From: Oceanospirillaceae bacterium
Lineage (GTDB): Bacteria; Pseudomonadota; Gammaproteobacteria; Pseudomonadales; Balneatricaceae
Direction of reading: 5' to 3'
DNA: 64,000 bases
Assembly: GCA_013215505.1 (NCBI GenBank)
Contig: JABSQZ010000016.1
Span: 57,595-121,594, forward strand
Shown here: positions 32,155 through 41,238 of the stretch, piece after piece
How positions within the stretch are numbered: the first letter of the stretch is position 1
Layout: every line of letters starts with the position of its first letter
Notes under the pieces: generated by a model
Database searches by the model: none
What the model saw: the letters and a program-made list of their open reading frames with translations, nothing else
Told to the model about the DNA's origin: nothing
Made by a program: the position numbers and the translations under genes

Positions 32155-34602
32155 ATGACTTTTCCAACACAGGCAGAAATAGTAATCATTGGCGGCGGAA
32201 TTATTGGCTGTAGCACTGCATATCATCTCGCTAAAGAGGGAGCGAAAGATGTGATTGTTCTGGAGGGCGGGCAATTAACTAACGGGTCAACCTGGCACGC
32301 GGCGGGCTTGGTCGGGCAGTTGCGAAGCTCGGCTAATATCACCCAATTACTAAAAAACTCAGTGGATCTTTACAAGAACCTGGAAGCTGATACAGGCCTG
32401 GCTACGGGCTGGAAGATGAATGGCGGTCTGCGCCTCGCTTGCAATAAAGATCGCTGGACAGAAGTTAAACGCCAGGCGACTACTGCGCATAGCTTTGGCA
32501 TGCCCATGGAGCTACTAACGGCTCGCGAAGCCCAGGATCTCTGGCCGTTGATGGATGTTTCCGATGTGGTAGGTGCTGCCTTTCTGCCAACCGATGGCCA
32601 GGCCAACCCCTCTGATATCACCCAGTCCCTCGCCAAGGGGGCGAGAATGCGCGGCGTTAAATTTTATCAGCAATGCCCGGTAACGGGTATCACTGTTGAA
32701 AATGGTCGGGTCGTCGGCGTCTCCACTGCACAGGGCTTTATTAAGTGCGAAAAAGTCGTTAACTGTTGTGGCCAATGGGCCAAAGAAGTAGGTCGTATGG
32801 CGGGTGTTAATGTACCTCTACAGCCTGTAGAACATCAATATATGGTCACCGAGCCGCTGACACCGAATGCGGTTCCAGGTGATCTTCCAACCTTGAGAGA
32901 CCCGGACCGTTTGATTTACTTCAAAGAAGAAGTGGGTGGTCTGGTTATGGGTGGCTACGAGCCTAACCCTATCGCCTGGGCACGCAAGGGAATTCCGAAA
33001 AATTTCTACTTCTCGCTGTTGAATGAAAACTGGGATCATTTCGAACAATTAATGGAACAAGCCTTGATCCGGGTGCCCTCATTGGAAACCGCAGGGATAA
33101 GAACACTGACTAACGGGCCGGAATCCTTTACTCCAGATGGAAACTTTATTCTCGGGGAGGCGCCAGAGGTGAAGAATTTCTTTGTCGGTGCAGGTTTTAA
33201 TGCCTTTGGCATTGCTGCAGGTGGTGGAGCTGGCAAAGCTTTAGCAGAGTGGGTGTTGGCGGGAGAGCCGCCGATGGACCTATGGCCAGTCGATATCCGA
33301 CGTTTTAGCCAAGTGCATCATGACGATGAGTTCGTTTGCAACCGGACGCTGGAGGCTTATGGCAAGCATTATACTATGAGCTGGCCCCATGAAGAATATG
33401 AGAGCGGACGGCCTATTTTAACCTCATTGCTCTATCAAACATTGAAAGATCAAGGTGCCTGCTTCGGATCTAAAAATGGCTGGGAGCGGCCTAACTGGTT
33501 TGCGCCAGAGGGGGTGGAACCTAAAGATCAGTACTCTTACGCTCGCCAAAACTGGTTCGATGCAGTAGGTGACGAACACCGGGCTGCGCGGGAATCGGCG
33601 GTGGTTTTTGACCAGAGCTCATTTGCCAAATGTGTCATTAAAGGGGCGGATGCCCAGCAAGCGCTTTCATGGGTTTGCGCTAACGATGTTGCGAAACCCG
33701 TGGGTAGCCTCATTTACACGCAACTGCTCAATGACAAGGGGGGTATCGAATGTGACCTGACCGTTTGCCGTGTGGCTGAAGACGAGTACTACATCGTCAC
33801 TGGCACTAGCTTTCGCACCCATGACTTTGCATGGATTGAAAGTAACATGCCACAGGGACTGGATGCACAGCTGACGGATATCACCGAGGGTTGGACGACT
33901 CTTTCGCTGATGGGTCCGGATTCGCGCAGGGTTCTTAGTAAGATCACCAACACCGACCTCAGCAATGACGCTTTCCCATTCGCAACCCTACAGTCGGTGC
34001 AAATAGCGGGCCATGATGTACGTGCGCTACGCGTTACCTTTATCGGCGAGCTGGGTTGGGAGCTGCATATGCCACGCTCTGCGGGTGGGGATGTATATCG
34101 GGCGCTGATGAGTGCCGGCGAAGAGTTCGGTCTGCGCAATGCCGGTTATCGCGCCATTGAGTCTCTGCGACTGGAGAAGGGTTATCGGGTATGGAGTTCT
34201 GACCTCACGCCCGACCACACTCCCTTTGAGGCGGGACTAGGATGGGCGGTTAAATTAAAAAGCGACCTGCAATTTAAAGGCAGAGAGGCACTGGAAAAAC
34301 TGAAACCACAAGCCCTTATAAAGCGGCTGGTTTGCTTCACCGTCAAGGACCCTGATGTGATCCTGTTGGGACGCGAAAGTATTTATCGCAATGGTCAGCT
34401 GGTTGGCTACCTGACCAGTGGCGGCTGGGGGTACACGGTTGAGGCCAATATCGGCTACGGTTATGTTCGCAACCAGGAAGGTGTCGATGTTGAGTATCTC
34501 AAGTCGGGCGAATATGAGCTGGAAATAGCCTGTGAGCGCGTTGCCTGCGAAATCCACCTTGCCCCCCTGTATGACCCAACAATGGCACGGGTCAAAGCCT
34601 GA
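32155..34602 (+). CDS. Dimethylglycine/sarcosine dehydrogenase-like GcvT-fused flavoprotein
   Basis: An 815-residue protein of the dimethylglycine dehydrogenase type. Residues 1-370 form the FAD-binding DAO domain (VIIGGGIIGCSTAYHLAKEG; the STWHAAG motif whose His binds FAD covalently in relatives). The middle linker (FAO_M type) runs to about 430. Residues 430-800 form a GcvT/aminomethyltransferase domain with its C-terminal barrel (GYRAIESLRLEKGYRVW, GLGWAVKLK). The enzyme family removes N-methyl groups from dimethylglycine or sarcosine, passing electrons to ETF and formaldehyde to tetrahydrofolate. The true substrate here is unknown. Confidence 0.88.
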   Translation: MTFPTQAEIVIIGGGIIGCSTAYHLAKEGAKDVIVLEGGQLTNGSTWHAAGLVGQLRSSANITQLLKNSVDLYKNLEADTGLATGWKMNGGLRLACNKDRWTEVKRQATTAHSFGMPMELLTAREAQDLWPLMDVSDVVGAAFLPTDGQANPSDITQSLAKGARMRGVKFYQQCPVTGITVENGRVVGVSTAQGFIKCEKVVNCCGQWAKEVGRMAGVNVPLQPVEHQYMVTEPLTPNAVPGDLPTLRDPDRLIYFKEEVGGLVMGGYEPNPIAWARKGIPKNFYFSLLNENWDHFEQLMEQALIRVPSLETAGIRTLTNGPESFTPDGNFILGEAPEVKNFFVGAGFNAFGIAAGGGAGKALAEWVLAGEPPMDLWPVDIRRFSQVHHDDEFVCNRTLEAYGKHYTMSWPHEEYESGRPILTSLLYQTLKDQGACFGSKNGWERPNWFAPEGVEPKDQYSYARQNWFDAVGDEHRAARESAVVFDQSSFAKCVIKGADAQQALSWVCANDVAKPVGSLIYTQLLNDKGGIECDLTVCRVAEDEYYIVTGTSFRTHDFAWIESNMPQGLDAQLTDITEGWTTLSLMGPDSRRVLSKITNTDLSNDAFPFATLQSVQIAGHDVRALRVTFIGELGWELHMPRSAGGDVYRALMSAGEEFGLRNAGYRAIESLRLEKGYRVWSSDLTPDHTPFEAGLGWAVKLKSDLQFKGREALEKLKPQALIKRLVCFTVKDPDVILLGRESIYRNGQLVGYLTSGGWGYTVEANIGYGYVRNQEGVDVEYLKSGEYELEIACERVACEIHLAPLYDPTMARVKA

Positions 34603-34613
34603 TAGTAATGAAA

Positions 34614-34631
34614 GCCGGGGTTGGACCCGGC
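34614..34631 (+). promoter_or_regulatory. Intercistronic hairpin before etfB
   Basis: GCCGGG and CCCGGC flank a 6-base loop between the dehydrogenase-like gene and etfB. No T run follows. Such stems usually protect or adjust the transcript rather than stop it. Confidence 0.5.
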
Positions 34632-34650
34632 ACTACAGCAGGAAGTAATT

Positions 34651-35400
34651 ATGAAAATTTTAGTAGCGGTAAAACGAGTGGTAGATGCCAATATCAAAGT
34701 TCGGGTACTCTCAGATGAGACCGGCATCGATATGAATGACACCAAGATGGCACTCAATCCATTTTGTGAAATCGCAGTAGAGGAAGCTATCCGGCTGAAA
34801 GAAAGCGGCTCTGCTAGCGAAGTCATCGTCGTCTCTATCGGTCCGGAAAAAAGCCAAGAGCAATTGCGCACCGCATTGGCTCTGGGGGCCGACCGAGCTA
34901 TTCTGCTGCAAACCGATCAAGTAATAGAACCTCTGAGCGTCGCAAAGCTGCTGGCTAAACTGGTGCAAGAGGAACAGCCGGAGTTGGTGATTCTTGGCAA
35001 GCAATCGATTGATAGTGACAATAATCAAACCGCGCAGATGTTAGCAGCACTGACCGGCAGACCTCAGGGCACTTTCATCTCACAACTGAGTGTAGACAAT
35101 TCTGCAATACACATCACTCGCGAAGTTGATAATGGCCTGCAAAAATTGAGCTTACAGCTCCCAGCAGTCGTTTCAGTCGATCTGCGTCTGAATGAACCGC
35201 GCTTCGCATCACTGCCCTCCATTATGAAAGCCAAACGCAAGCCCATTGATAGGCGATCGGCCGAGAGTTTTGGCATAGATCTTAGCCCCCGAATTAAGCA
35301 TCTTAAGATAACCACCCCTGCAGAGCGAAAATCTGGGCAGTTAGTCGCCTCAGTGGCAGAGCTGGTCGGGAAACTAAAATTAGAAGCGGAGGTTATCTGA
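34651..35400 (+). CDS. etfB: Electron transfer flavoprotein subunit beta
   Basis: A 249-residue protein starting MKILVAVKRVVDANIKV behind AGGAAG. It has KMALNPFCEIAVEEAIRLKE and the ALGADRAILLQTD strand typical of EtfB. With EtfA it forms the soluble carrier taking electrons from the dehydrogenase and passing them to ETF-ubiquinone oxidoreductase. The stop TGA overlaps the ATG of etfA by one base. An upstream in-frame ATG (34621) falls inside the hairpin and is less likely. Confidence 0.94.
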   Translation: MKILVAVKRVVDANIKVRVLSDETGIDMNDTKMALNPFCEIAVEEAIRLKESGSASEVIVVSIGPEKSQEQLRTALALGADRAILLQTDQVIEPLSVAKLLAKLVQEEQPELVILGKQSIDSDNNQTAQMLAALTGRPQGTFISQLSVDNSAIHITREVDNGLQKLSLQLPAVVSVDLRLNEPRFASLPSIMKAKRKPIDRRSAESFGIDLSPRIKHLKITTPAERKSGQLVASVAELVGKLKLEAEVI

Positions 35401-36329
35401 TGCGACCATTAGTTATCGCTGAGCACCAGCAGCAAACACTCGATGCAGCCACACTAAGCACCGTCACGGCAGCCCAACAGATTGGCGGAAAAGTTGATCT
35501 TCTCATCTGTGGTGAAAATATCAGCAGCGTTGTGGATCAGGCAGCTAAGATTGAAGGTATCTACCAACTATTGGTGGCAGACCATGTTTGTTACAAAGAT
35601 CAGCTGGCAGAAAATACCAGCAAGCTGCTGCTTACACTTTCCGAAAATTACACCCATATATTTGCCGCTGCGACAACCCAGGGAAAAAATCTACTGCCAC
35701 GCCTCGCTGCTCTTCTGGATGTCCCGCAGCTTTCAGAAATCATTCAGATCATTGATGCCAATACCTTTGTGCGACCAATTTATGCAGGTAACGCACTGGC
35801 GACTGTGCAGCTCGAAGAAGCAACTATCTTAGCGACGGTGCGCAGCACTGCCTTTGATGCAGTGCCTTTTTGTGACGATCAAGCGGTAATTGTCTATCTC
35901 GATGATGTCCACGAAAATGATCTGAGCCGCTTTATAGCAGAGGACCTGAGCCAATCAGATCGCCCGGAGCTTGGGGCTGCGCGCATCGTGGTTTCTGGTG
36001 GCCGTGGCATGGGATCAGGCGATAATTTTTCTTTACTGAATAATGTAGCCGATAAGTTGGGCGCAGCTGTGGGAGCTTCAAGAGCTGCTGTGGACGCAGG
36101 CTTTGCTGCAAACGATATGCAGGTTGGACAAACGGGTAAGATCGTGGCTCCAGAGCTGTATATAGCCGTTGGTATTTCCGGCGCTATTCAGCACCTGGCA
36201 GGGATGAAAGATAGCAAAGTTATCGTCGCCATCAACCAGGATGCCGATGCCCCGATATTTCAGGTTGCTGATTATGGGCTGGTATCCGACCTGTTTGAAT
36301 CGCTACCACAGCTTGAACAGCTACTCTGA
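35400..36329 (+). CDS. etfA: Electron transfer flavoprotein subunit alpha
   Basis: A 309-residue EtfA. The C-terminal FAD-binding domain is complete: [40 protein letters not shown] and [20 protein letters not shown]. It is coupled to etfB by the TGATG overlap. ETF is specific to this operon, as is usual where an N-methylglycine dehydrogenase is the electron donor. Confidence 0.95.
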   Translation: MRPLVIAEHQQQTLDAATLSTVTAAQQIGGKVDLLICGENISSVVDQAAKIEGIYQLLVADHVCYKDQLAENTSKLLLTLSENYTHIFAAATTQGKNLLPRLAALLDVPQLSEIIQIIDANTFVRPIYAGNALATVQLEEATILATVRSTAFDAVPFCDDQAVIVYLDDVHENDLSRFIAEDLSQSDRPELGAARIVVSGGRGMGSGDNFSLLNNVADKLGAAVGASRAAVDAGFAANDMQVGQTGKIVAPELYIAVGISGAIQHLAGMKDSKVIVAINQDADAPIFQVADYGLVSDLFESLPQLEQLL

Positions 36330-36773
36330 ACCGGAGCAAATATGAAGAGCTTCCCCTGGCAAAGGCGCCTTATCTTATCCGCCTTCTTGCTCGAAAGTTC
36401 TAAGCAGCTTTTACCATCTGTCCCAGAAAATAATTTTCAAGGGGGTAGGGGTGGTTTCTTAACAATCTGTCCGCAATGCAGTTAATTATGCCTTGGCAAT
36501 ATAATGCGTTTATCTGAATATGCCTTACAAATCACTGTTGCGAAAGTTCAAGGTTGGTTCGGTCAAAAAACTGTCCTGGTTAGAAAAATCTGCAATCTGT
36601 GTTTACCCGGATTGCAGATCAGCCACTTCCCATAGAGGTCGACATGAGTGGGTGGAAAATACATGTTTTTATAGAGTTAGCAATATTTGACAAGCGTTTA
36701 CATTATCAATATATGTGATTGCTGGTCGCTCAACAGTCCAATAATAATTGAGCACTTGATAAGGAACCCCCCG
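36330..36773. other. 444-base intergenic region with a 10-base perfect inverted repeat
   Basis: No coding potential. ATCTGCAATC (36588-36597) and GATTGCAGAT (36610-36619) form a perfect inverted repeat around 12 bases, about 155 bases upstream of the gbdR start. It could be an operator of the regulator or a weak terminator of the etf operon; no T run follows it. Confidence 0.5.
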
Positions 36774-37895
36774 ATGAATACAAAGGTTAAAATATCCAGT
36801 GGCGCAAATACCAGGGTCAAAACATCCAATGTTGGTTTTTTGTTATTAGGCGACTATTCAATGATCGCTCTTGCATCTGCAGTAGAGCCTCTGCGTATGG
36901 CCAATCAGCTATCGGGCAAAGAACTCTACAGTTGGTACTTGCTAAGCGCTGATGGTAACAGTGTACAGGCCAGTATTGGGATGCAAGTGCAAGTAGATGC
37001 GTCAATGAGCGGCGCGCCGAAACTGGATACCCTGATCGTTGCCGGCGGCATTAATATCACCAAGAACTACAGTAGAACGCAATTGAATTGGCTGCGAGCG
37101 CAGGCCAACAAAGATGTGATGCTGGGCAGTATTTGTACTGGGGCATACACACTGGCAGATGCGGGGCTGTTGGACGGCTACGATTGTAGCGCCCACTGGG
37201 AATATATAGCGCCATTACAAGAGGCCTTCCCCAAAGTTAACTGCAATCGCCGTCTGTTTACTCACGATCGGAACCGGCTAACGTGTTCGGGCGGCGGTGC
37301 GCCAATGGATATGATGTTGTATGTGATTAGTATGCAACACGGCAGAGCGCTCAGTGGTGCCATATCGGATATGTTTATCTGTGATCGGGTGCGCTCTCAG
37401 GGAGATCAGCAGCGAGTGCCTTTACGTCATCTACTCAGTACTGCTCAGCCCAAGTTGGTGGAGATAGCAGAATTGATGGAAGCCAATATTGAAGAGCCGA
37501 TTGAATTAGATGAACTAGCCTGTTTTGTCAGTGTTTCCAGGCGTCAGTTGGAACGGTTATTCCATCGCTATTTAGACTGCACTCCATCACGTTATTACCT
37601 TAAATTGCGCCTGGAACGGGCCCGGCAGTTATTAAAGCAGACCACGCTTTCTATTCTTGAAGTGTCCTCTGCCTGTGGTTTTGTATCGCCGCCGCATTTT
37701 AGTCGCTGCTACCGTAAGCATATTGGTTTTTCACCCAGCGAAGACCGCACCGGTATGTGGTCTGATGACAGTCTACATGTGTCAAATCCCAGCGAAGGGG
37801 TTGCCCAGCAAGAATTAATGGTTAATAAGGTGATGCAGAATATTTTGAGTGCCGCCCGCGCAGAACCTAGTTTCGCCTCGGTGAGTATTAACTAA
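36774..37895 (+). CDS. gbdR: GbdR-like AraC regulator with GATase1-like domain
   Basis: A 373-residue protein with an N-terminal class I amidotransferase-like domain (GFLLLGDYSMIALASAVEPL, IVAGGINITK, GSICTGAYTLADAGLLDG) and a C-terminal AraC helix-turn-helix pair (ISVSRRQLERLFHRYL type; SACGFVSPPHFSRCYRKHIG). The pattern EPLRMANQLSGKELYSWYLLS is as I recall it from GbdR of Pseudomonas, which senses glycine betaine/dimethylglycine and activates their catabolism. The ATG at 36774 follows AAGGAA. It links this block to N-methylated glycine compounds. Confidence 0.8.
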   Translation: MNTKVKISSGANTRVKTSNVGFLLLGDYSMIALASAVEPLRMANQLSGKELYSWYLLSADGNSVQASIGMQVQVDASMSGAPKLDTLIVAGGINITKNYSRTQLNWLRAQANKDVMLGSICTGAYTLADAGLLDGYDCSAHWEYIAPLQEAFPKVNCNRRLFTHDRNRLTCSGGGAPMDMMLYVISMQHGRALSGAISDMFICDRVRSQGDQQRVPLRHLLSTAQPKLVEIAELMEANIEEPIELDELACFVSVSRRQLERLFHRYLDCTPSRYYLKLRLERARQLLKQTTLSILEVSSACGFVSPPHFSRCYRKHIGFSPSEDRTGMWSDDSLHVSNPSEGVAQQELMVNKVMQNILSAARAEPSFASVSIN

Positions 37896-38307
37896 TTGTT
37901 GCTGCCTGTTCTCTAGTTGGGCAGTTAAATTCAAGTCTTGCGAGCTATACCAATGCCGATTAATCAGCTAAACATTAATTTAGCCCCAGAATGACTAAAG
38001 TCTCTCGCTTTATACACTCAGGTTAACTTTAGCGGCCAGGTTTGGCATCGATAGAAAATTTCATTGATGGGCTTAAGAAACCGTTCAGAGTGTTGGATGC
38101 TTCGTTTGGACTTTAATATAAGCTCTCATTTCAACCTGGCAGCAACGCAATTTTGCTATCGTATTTTTTAAATACCGGGTTTTGCATATTCAATACGACA
38201 ATAAATATAAATATTGAATAGTCAGTGTTTTTTGATCGGGATTTCAATTAAACTCAATTAAACCTAATATATTTCAGTATTATGGATAAGTAAGCAGATA
38301 CTAAGAC
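37896..38307. other. 412-base intergenic region without recognised features
   Basis: AT-rich to the right. No convincing open frame, hairpin or operator copy is seen. The promoter of the GntR gene must be here, but no clear -35/-10 pair stands out. Confidence 0.4.
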
Positions 38308-39225
38308 ATGGAAAATTCGTCCAAAAACACATCTCATACATTGTTGATCCGAGAGTATATACTCAGTCTGATCGAGCAAAAAAAAATCAGCCTGCAAAGT
38401 AAACTTCCCGCAGAGCGCATGCTTTGCGAACGTTTCGGCATTACTAGAATTACCCTGCGACAAGCTCTGGTTCAATTAGAAACTGAAGGTTTTATTTACC
38501 GAGAGCATCACAAGGGCTGGTTTGTTTCTCCCGCGCGAATTTTGTATGACCCCACGCAAAATATGAGCTTTACGGAGATGGTATTAAAGCAGAATCGTCA
38601 GCCGAGTAATAAAATACTATCTGCAGAAAAACATCTCGCGACGCCATGGACGAGGGAGTCTCTTAAACTGAAGGAAGACGAAAATGAAGTTTATTGCATT
38701 CGACGTCTTCGCTCAGTCGATGATCGTCCGGTGATGGTCGAGCACTTGTACATCAATGCAGCGCGCTGTGAAAATTTACTGGATGGCCCGATAGAAACCT
38801 CTTTAACTGAAATCCTTAACAGCCAGTATAACATCGTGATTACTCGCTCCAGTGTCCGACTGCATTCGACAGCATTAACTGATGTACAGGCAAAGGACCT
38901 GAACGGCGCCGCAGGTACCCCCTCGATTTATCTGATTCGCACCAACTATGATCAGGACGACAACATCATAGAAGTTGACCAGGAGTTTTGGCGACATGAT
39001 GCCCTTGAGTTAACAGCCAGTTCGCAACTTGAAGCAAAAGCCAAGCAGGATCATGGATCAGTGAGCTTTCCCAGTCAGCTCAGTGGCGAAGAGCGTCAAT
39101 TAATAGAATGCTACCAACAGCAGCTGGGTCTTATGGCTAAAGAACTTGCCCTCTATCGTGCTGCATATCAGCAAGAGCTGAGTGAGATTAAGAAAAGACT
39201 GATCAACCTGGAAGCCAATAAATAA
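38308..39225 (+). CDS. GntR family regulator, HutC/PhnF type with UTRA domain
   Basis: A 305-residue regulator. The winged helix (IREYILSLIEQKKISLQSKL, PAERMLCERFGITRITLRQAL) is followed by a UTRA ligand-binding domain (ENEVYCIRRLRSVDDRPVMV to IYLIRTNYDQDDNIIEVDQEFW) and an extra coiled-coil-like tail after residue 255. This subgroup includes PhnF/PhnR and HutC. It lies between the two divergently oriented blocks of the island and is the best candidate to bind the AATTGTCTAGACAATT operators, whose core fits this class. Confidence 0.85.
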   Translation: MENSSKNTSHTLLIREYILSLIEQKKISLQSKLPAERMLCERFGITRITLRQALVQLETEGFIYREHHKGWFVSPARILYDPTQNMSFTEMVLKQNRQPSNKILSAEKHLATPWTRESLKLKEDENEVYCIRRLRSVDDRPVMVEHLYINAARCENLLDGPIETSLTEILNSQYNIVITRSSVRLHSTALTDVQAKDLNGAAGTPSIYLIRTNYDQDDNIIEVDQEFWRHDALELTASSQLEAKAKQDHGSVSFPSQLSGEERQLIECYQQQLGLMAKELALYRAAYQQELSEIKKRLINLEANK

Positions 39226-39589
39226 AAAAAACCGCCGATTAGCTGTTTGGGCAGTGGGTGAGCATGCGATCGCTTTACCGTTCACAGAGAAGATAGAGGA
39301 CTTATTCGAATGTTTCTTAGCACTACTGAAACCGCCAGCGCCCTGGGGTATTAGCTAAACAGGCTTGTAGCTAAATGTTTGATGCATAACATCTTTAAGC
39401 ATCATTAGTGCTGCGAGTAGATTGCACGTTTTTGCTGACATGCTACTTGTGCCACTAAGTCATAGACCTAGGCCAGGCGGAAGCGATACTTTAGGCTGCA
39501 TAAAGCCTGATAGGGGACGGATCAGTTCATCTGCCCCTATACTTCCAACTTCCAACTTCCAACTTCCAACTTCCAACTGCTCTTAACCA
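39226..39589. other. Intergenic region with terminator-like hairpins and a heptamer array
   Basis: Between the convergent GntR and GMC genes. AGGCT/AGCCT (39493-39508) and ATAGGGG/CCCCTAT (39510-39516 with 39534-39540) form two stems, probably terminators. An array of CTTCCAA follows (separate entry). No gene is seen. Confidence 0.5.
39542..39576. repeat. Heptamer tandem repeat, 5 units (CTTCCAA)
   Basis: Five CTTCCAA units in tandem, 13 bases from the stop codon of the GMC gene. Confidence 0.97.
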
Positions 39590-41221
39590 CTAACCAATAT
39601 GTTGTTGCAAAATCATTTGCGAGCCCTTTTCCGCGATCATCATTGCCGGCGCCGAGGTATTACCGCTGATCAAGGTTGGCATAATCGAAGCATCTATAAC
39701 CCGTAGATTTTGCATTCCCTTCACTTTCAAAGAGTCCGGACTGACCACTGCCAGCGCATCGGTACCCATTTTGCAGGTGCCCACCGGATGATAAACGGTA
39801 CTAGTGGTATGCCTTAAATACTCGAGGATTTCTGCATCCGTTTGCACTTTACTGCCGGGTGCCATCTCCTCACCACGGATGTGATCAAAGGCCGGTGAAG
39901 CGAGTATCTCCCGGGCTTTTTTAACCCCTTCAATCAGCACTCGCTGGTCGCGCTCGTCGGCGAAAAAATTATGATCGATCAGTACGTTGCGACGACTGCC
40001 ATCATTGGCTAGTTTAACCGTTCCGGCGCTGCGCGGACGCAGTACACAAGTAAATAGCGAATAACCGTGACCAAACTCGAAGGTTTTACCACGATGACTG
40101 CGATACATTGGGGTAAAGTGAAACTGAATATCTGGATCGGCATCCGCAGAACCCGATTCAGCGGCTTCAGCCAGCTTGGTTTTGGCAAATCCTCCCGCCT
40201 CAACGTAGTTGGTGGTCCACCAGCCCTTGCGCGCGAAGAAGTAATTAAACGGAGCTGTCAGAACATCGGGCAACAGAGTACCCAGGGAAACGCCTATGGT
40301 ATGCGCGACACTGGAGCGCACGGTCACCATGCTATCGACATGATCCTGTAAATTCTCACCCACACCGGGTAGGTGCTGTTTGCACTCGATGCCAAGGGCA
40401 TCGAGCTGGCTGCGGTCACCTATCCCAGAAGCGAGTAAAATGCGCGGCGAAATAATAGTTCCGGCACACAAGATCACTTCCCGCTCACAAGTGATTAGCT
40501 GGGCGACCCCCTCAAGCTCGACCTCGAGTCCAGTCACTTTATCATTATCAATCTGTAACGACAGTACTTCACAATGGGTCAGTATGGTCAAGTTGGGGCG
40601 AGAGCGTATCGGCTCGACAAAGGCGCTATAACCACTGACTCTGACCCCCTTATTTTGTTTAACGTTGTAGACCCCTAAACCATATTGGCTGTTGGCATTA
40701 AAATCGCAGTTTTCTGGCAACCCCACCGCGGACCCAGCGGCAACAAAAATCTGGCTGACCCGGTTTGGATCCTGGGGCTTAGCGACACTCAATTCACCAG
40801 AAAAACCATGATAGGCGGCATCTTGACCGATCTTATTAGCTTCTAGTTTTTTGTAAACGGGGAGCACATCCTGATACGACCAGCCGGCACAACCTAAAGC
40901 CTGCCAGCCGTCGTAATCATTTTGATTGCCACGGATATAGACCATGCTGTTGATCGCACTTGAGCCACCGAGCATTTTTCCACGATTAATGTTCATGCTG
41001 CGCTGATACAAGTGTTTTTGTGGCACTCCTGCAAAAGTGTAATCGTATTTTTTGTTACCGTATAAAGCAGCTACAGCAGCGGGTATTTTAAGCCAGGGGC
41101 TCTTGGCGCGGCCACCCGCTTCCAGCAGGGCGACGCTGACCTTTGGATTGGCACTGAGACGATTGGCGACCACACAGCCGGCAGAGCCGGCACCGACGAC
41201 TATAAAATCAAATTTTTTCAT
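39590..41221 (-). CDS. GMC family oxidoreductase (alcohol oxidase/choline dehydrogenase-like)
   Basis: A 543-residue FAD enzyme: FIVVGAGSAGCVVANRLSAN at the start, RGKMLGGSSAINSMVYIRGN as GMC signature and VYHPVGTCKMGTDALAVV plus SGNTSAPAMMIAEKG with the catalytic His and Asn near the end. It converts an alcohol to an aldehyde. It is the last gene of the minus-strand block; the preceding gene is an aldehyde dehydrogenase 18 bases away, so aldehyde handover is likely. I infer a gamma-glutamyl amino alcohol as substrate; choline is the alternative. Confidence 0.9.
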   Translation of the reverse strand: MKKFDFIVVGAGSAGCVVANRLSANPKVSVALLEAGGRAKSPWLKIPAAVAALYGNKKYDYTFAGVPQKHLYQRSMNINRGKMLGGSSAINSMVYIRGNQNDYDGWQALGCAGWSYQDVLPVYKKLEANKIGQDAAYHGFSGELSVAKPQDPNRVSQIFVAAGSAVGLPENCDFNANSQYGLGVYNVKQNKGVRVSGYSAFVEPIRSRPNLTILTHCEVLSLQIDNDKVTGLEVELEGVAQLITCEREVILCAGTIISPRILLASGIGDRSQLDALGIECKQHLPGVGENLQDHVDSMVTVRSSVAHTIGVSLGTLLPDVLTAPFNYFFARKGWWTTNYVEAGGFAKTKLAEAAESGSADADPDIQFHFTPMYRSHRGKTFEFGHGYSLFTCVLRPRSAGTVKLANDGSRRNVLIDHNFFADERDQRVLIEGVKKAREILASPAFDHIRGEEMAPGSKVQTDAEILEYLRHTTSTVYHPVGTCKMGTDALAVVSPDSLKVKGMQNLRVIDASIMPTLISGNTSAPAMMIAEKGSQMILQQHIG

Positions 41222-41238
41222 TTCATTGCCTTAAGCGG

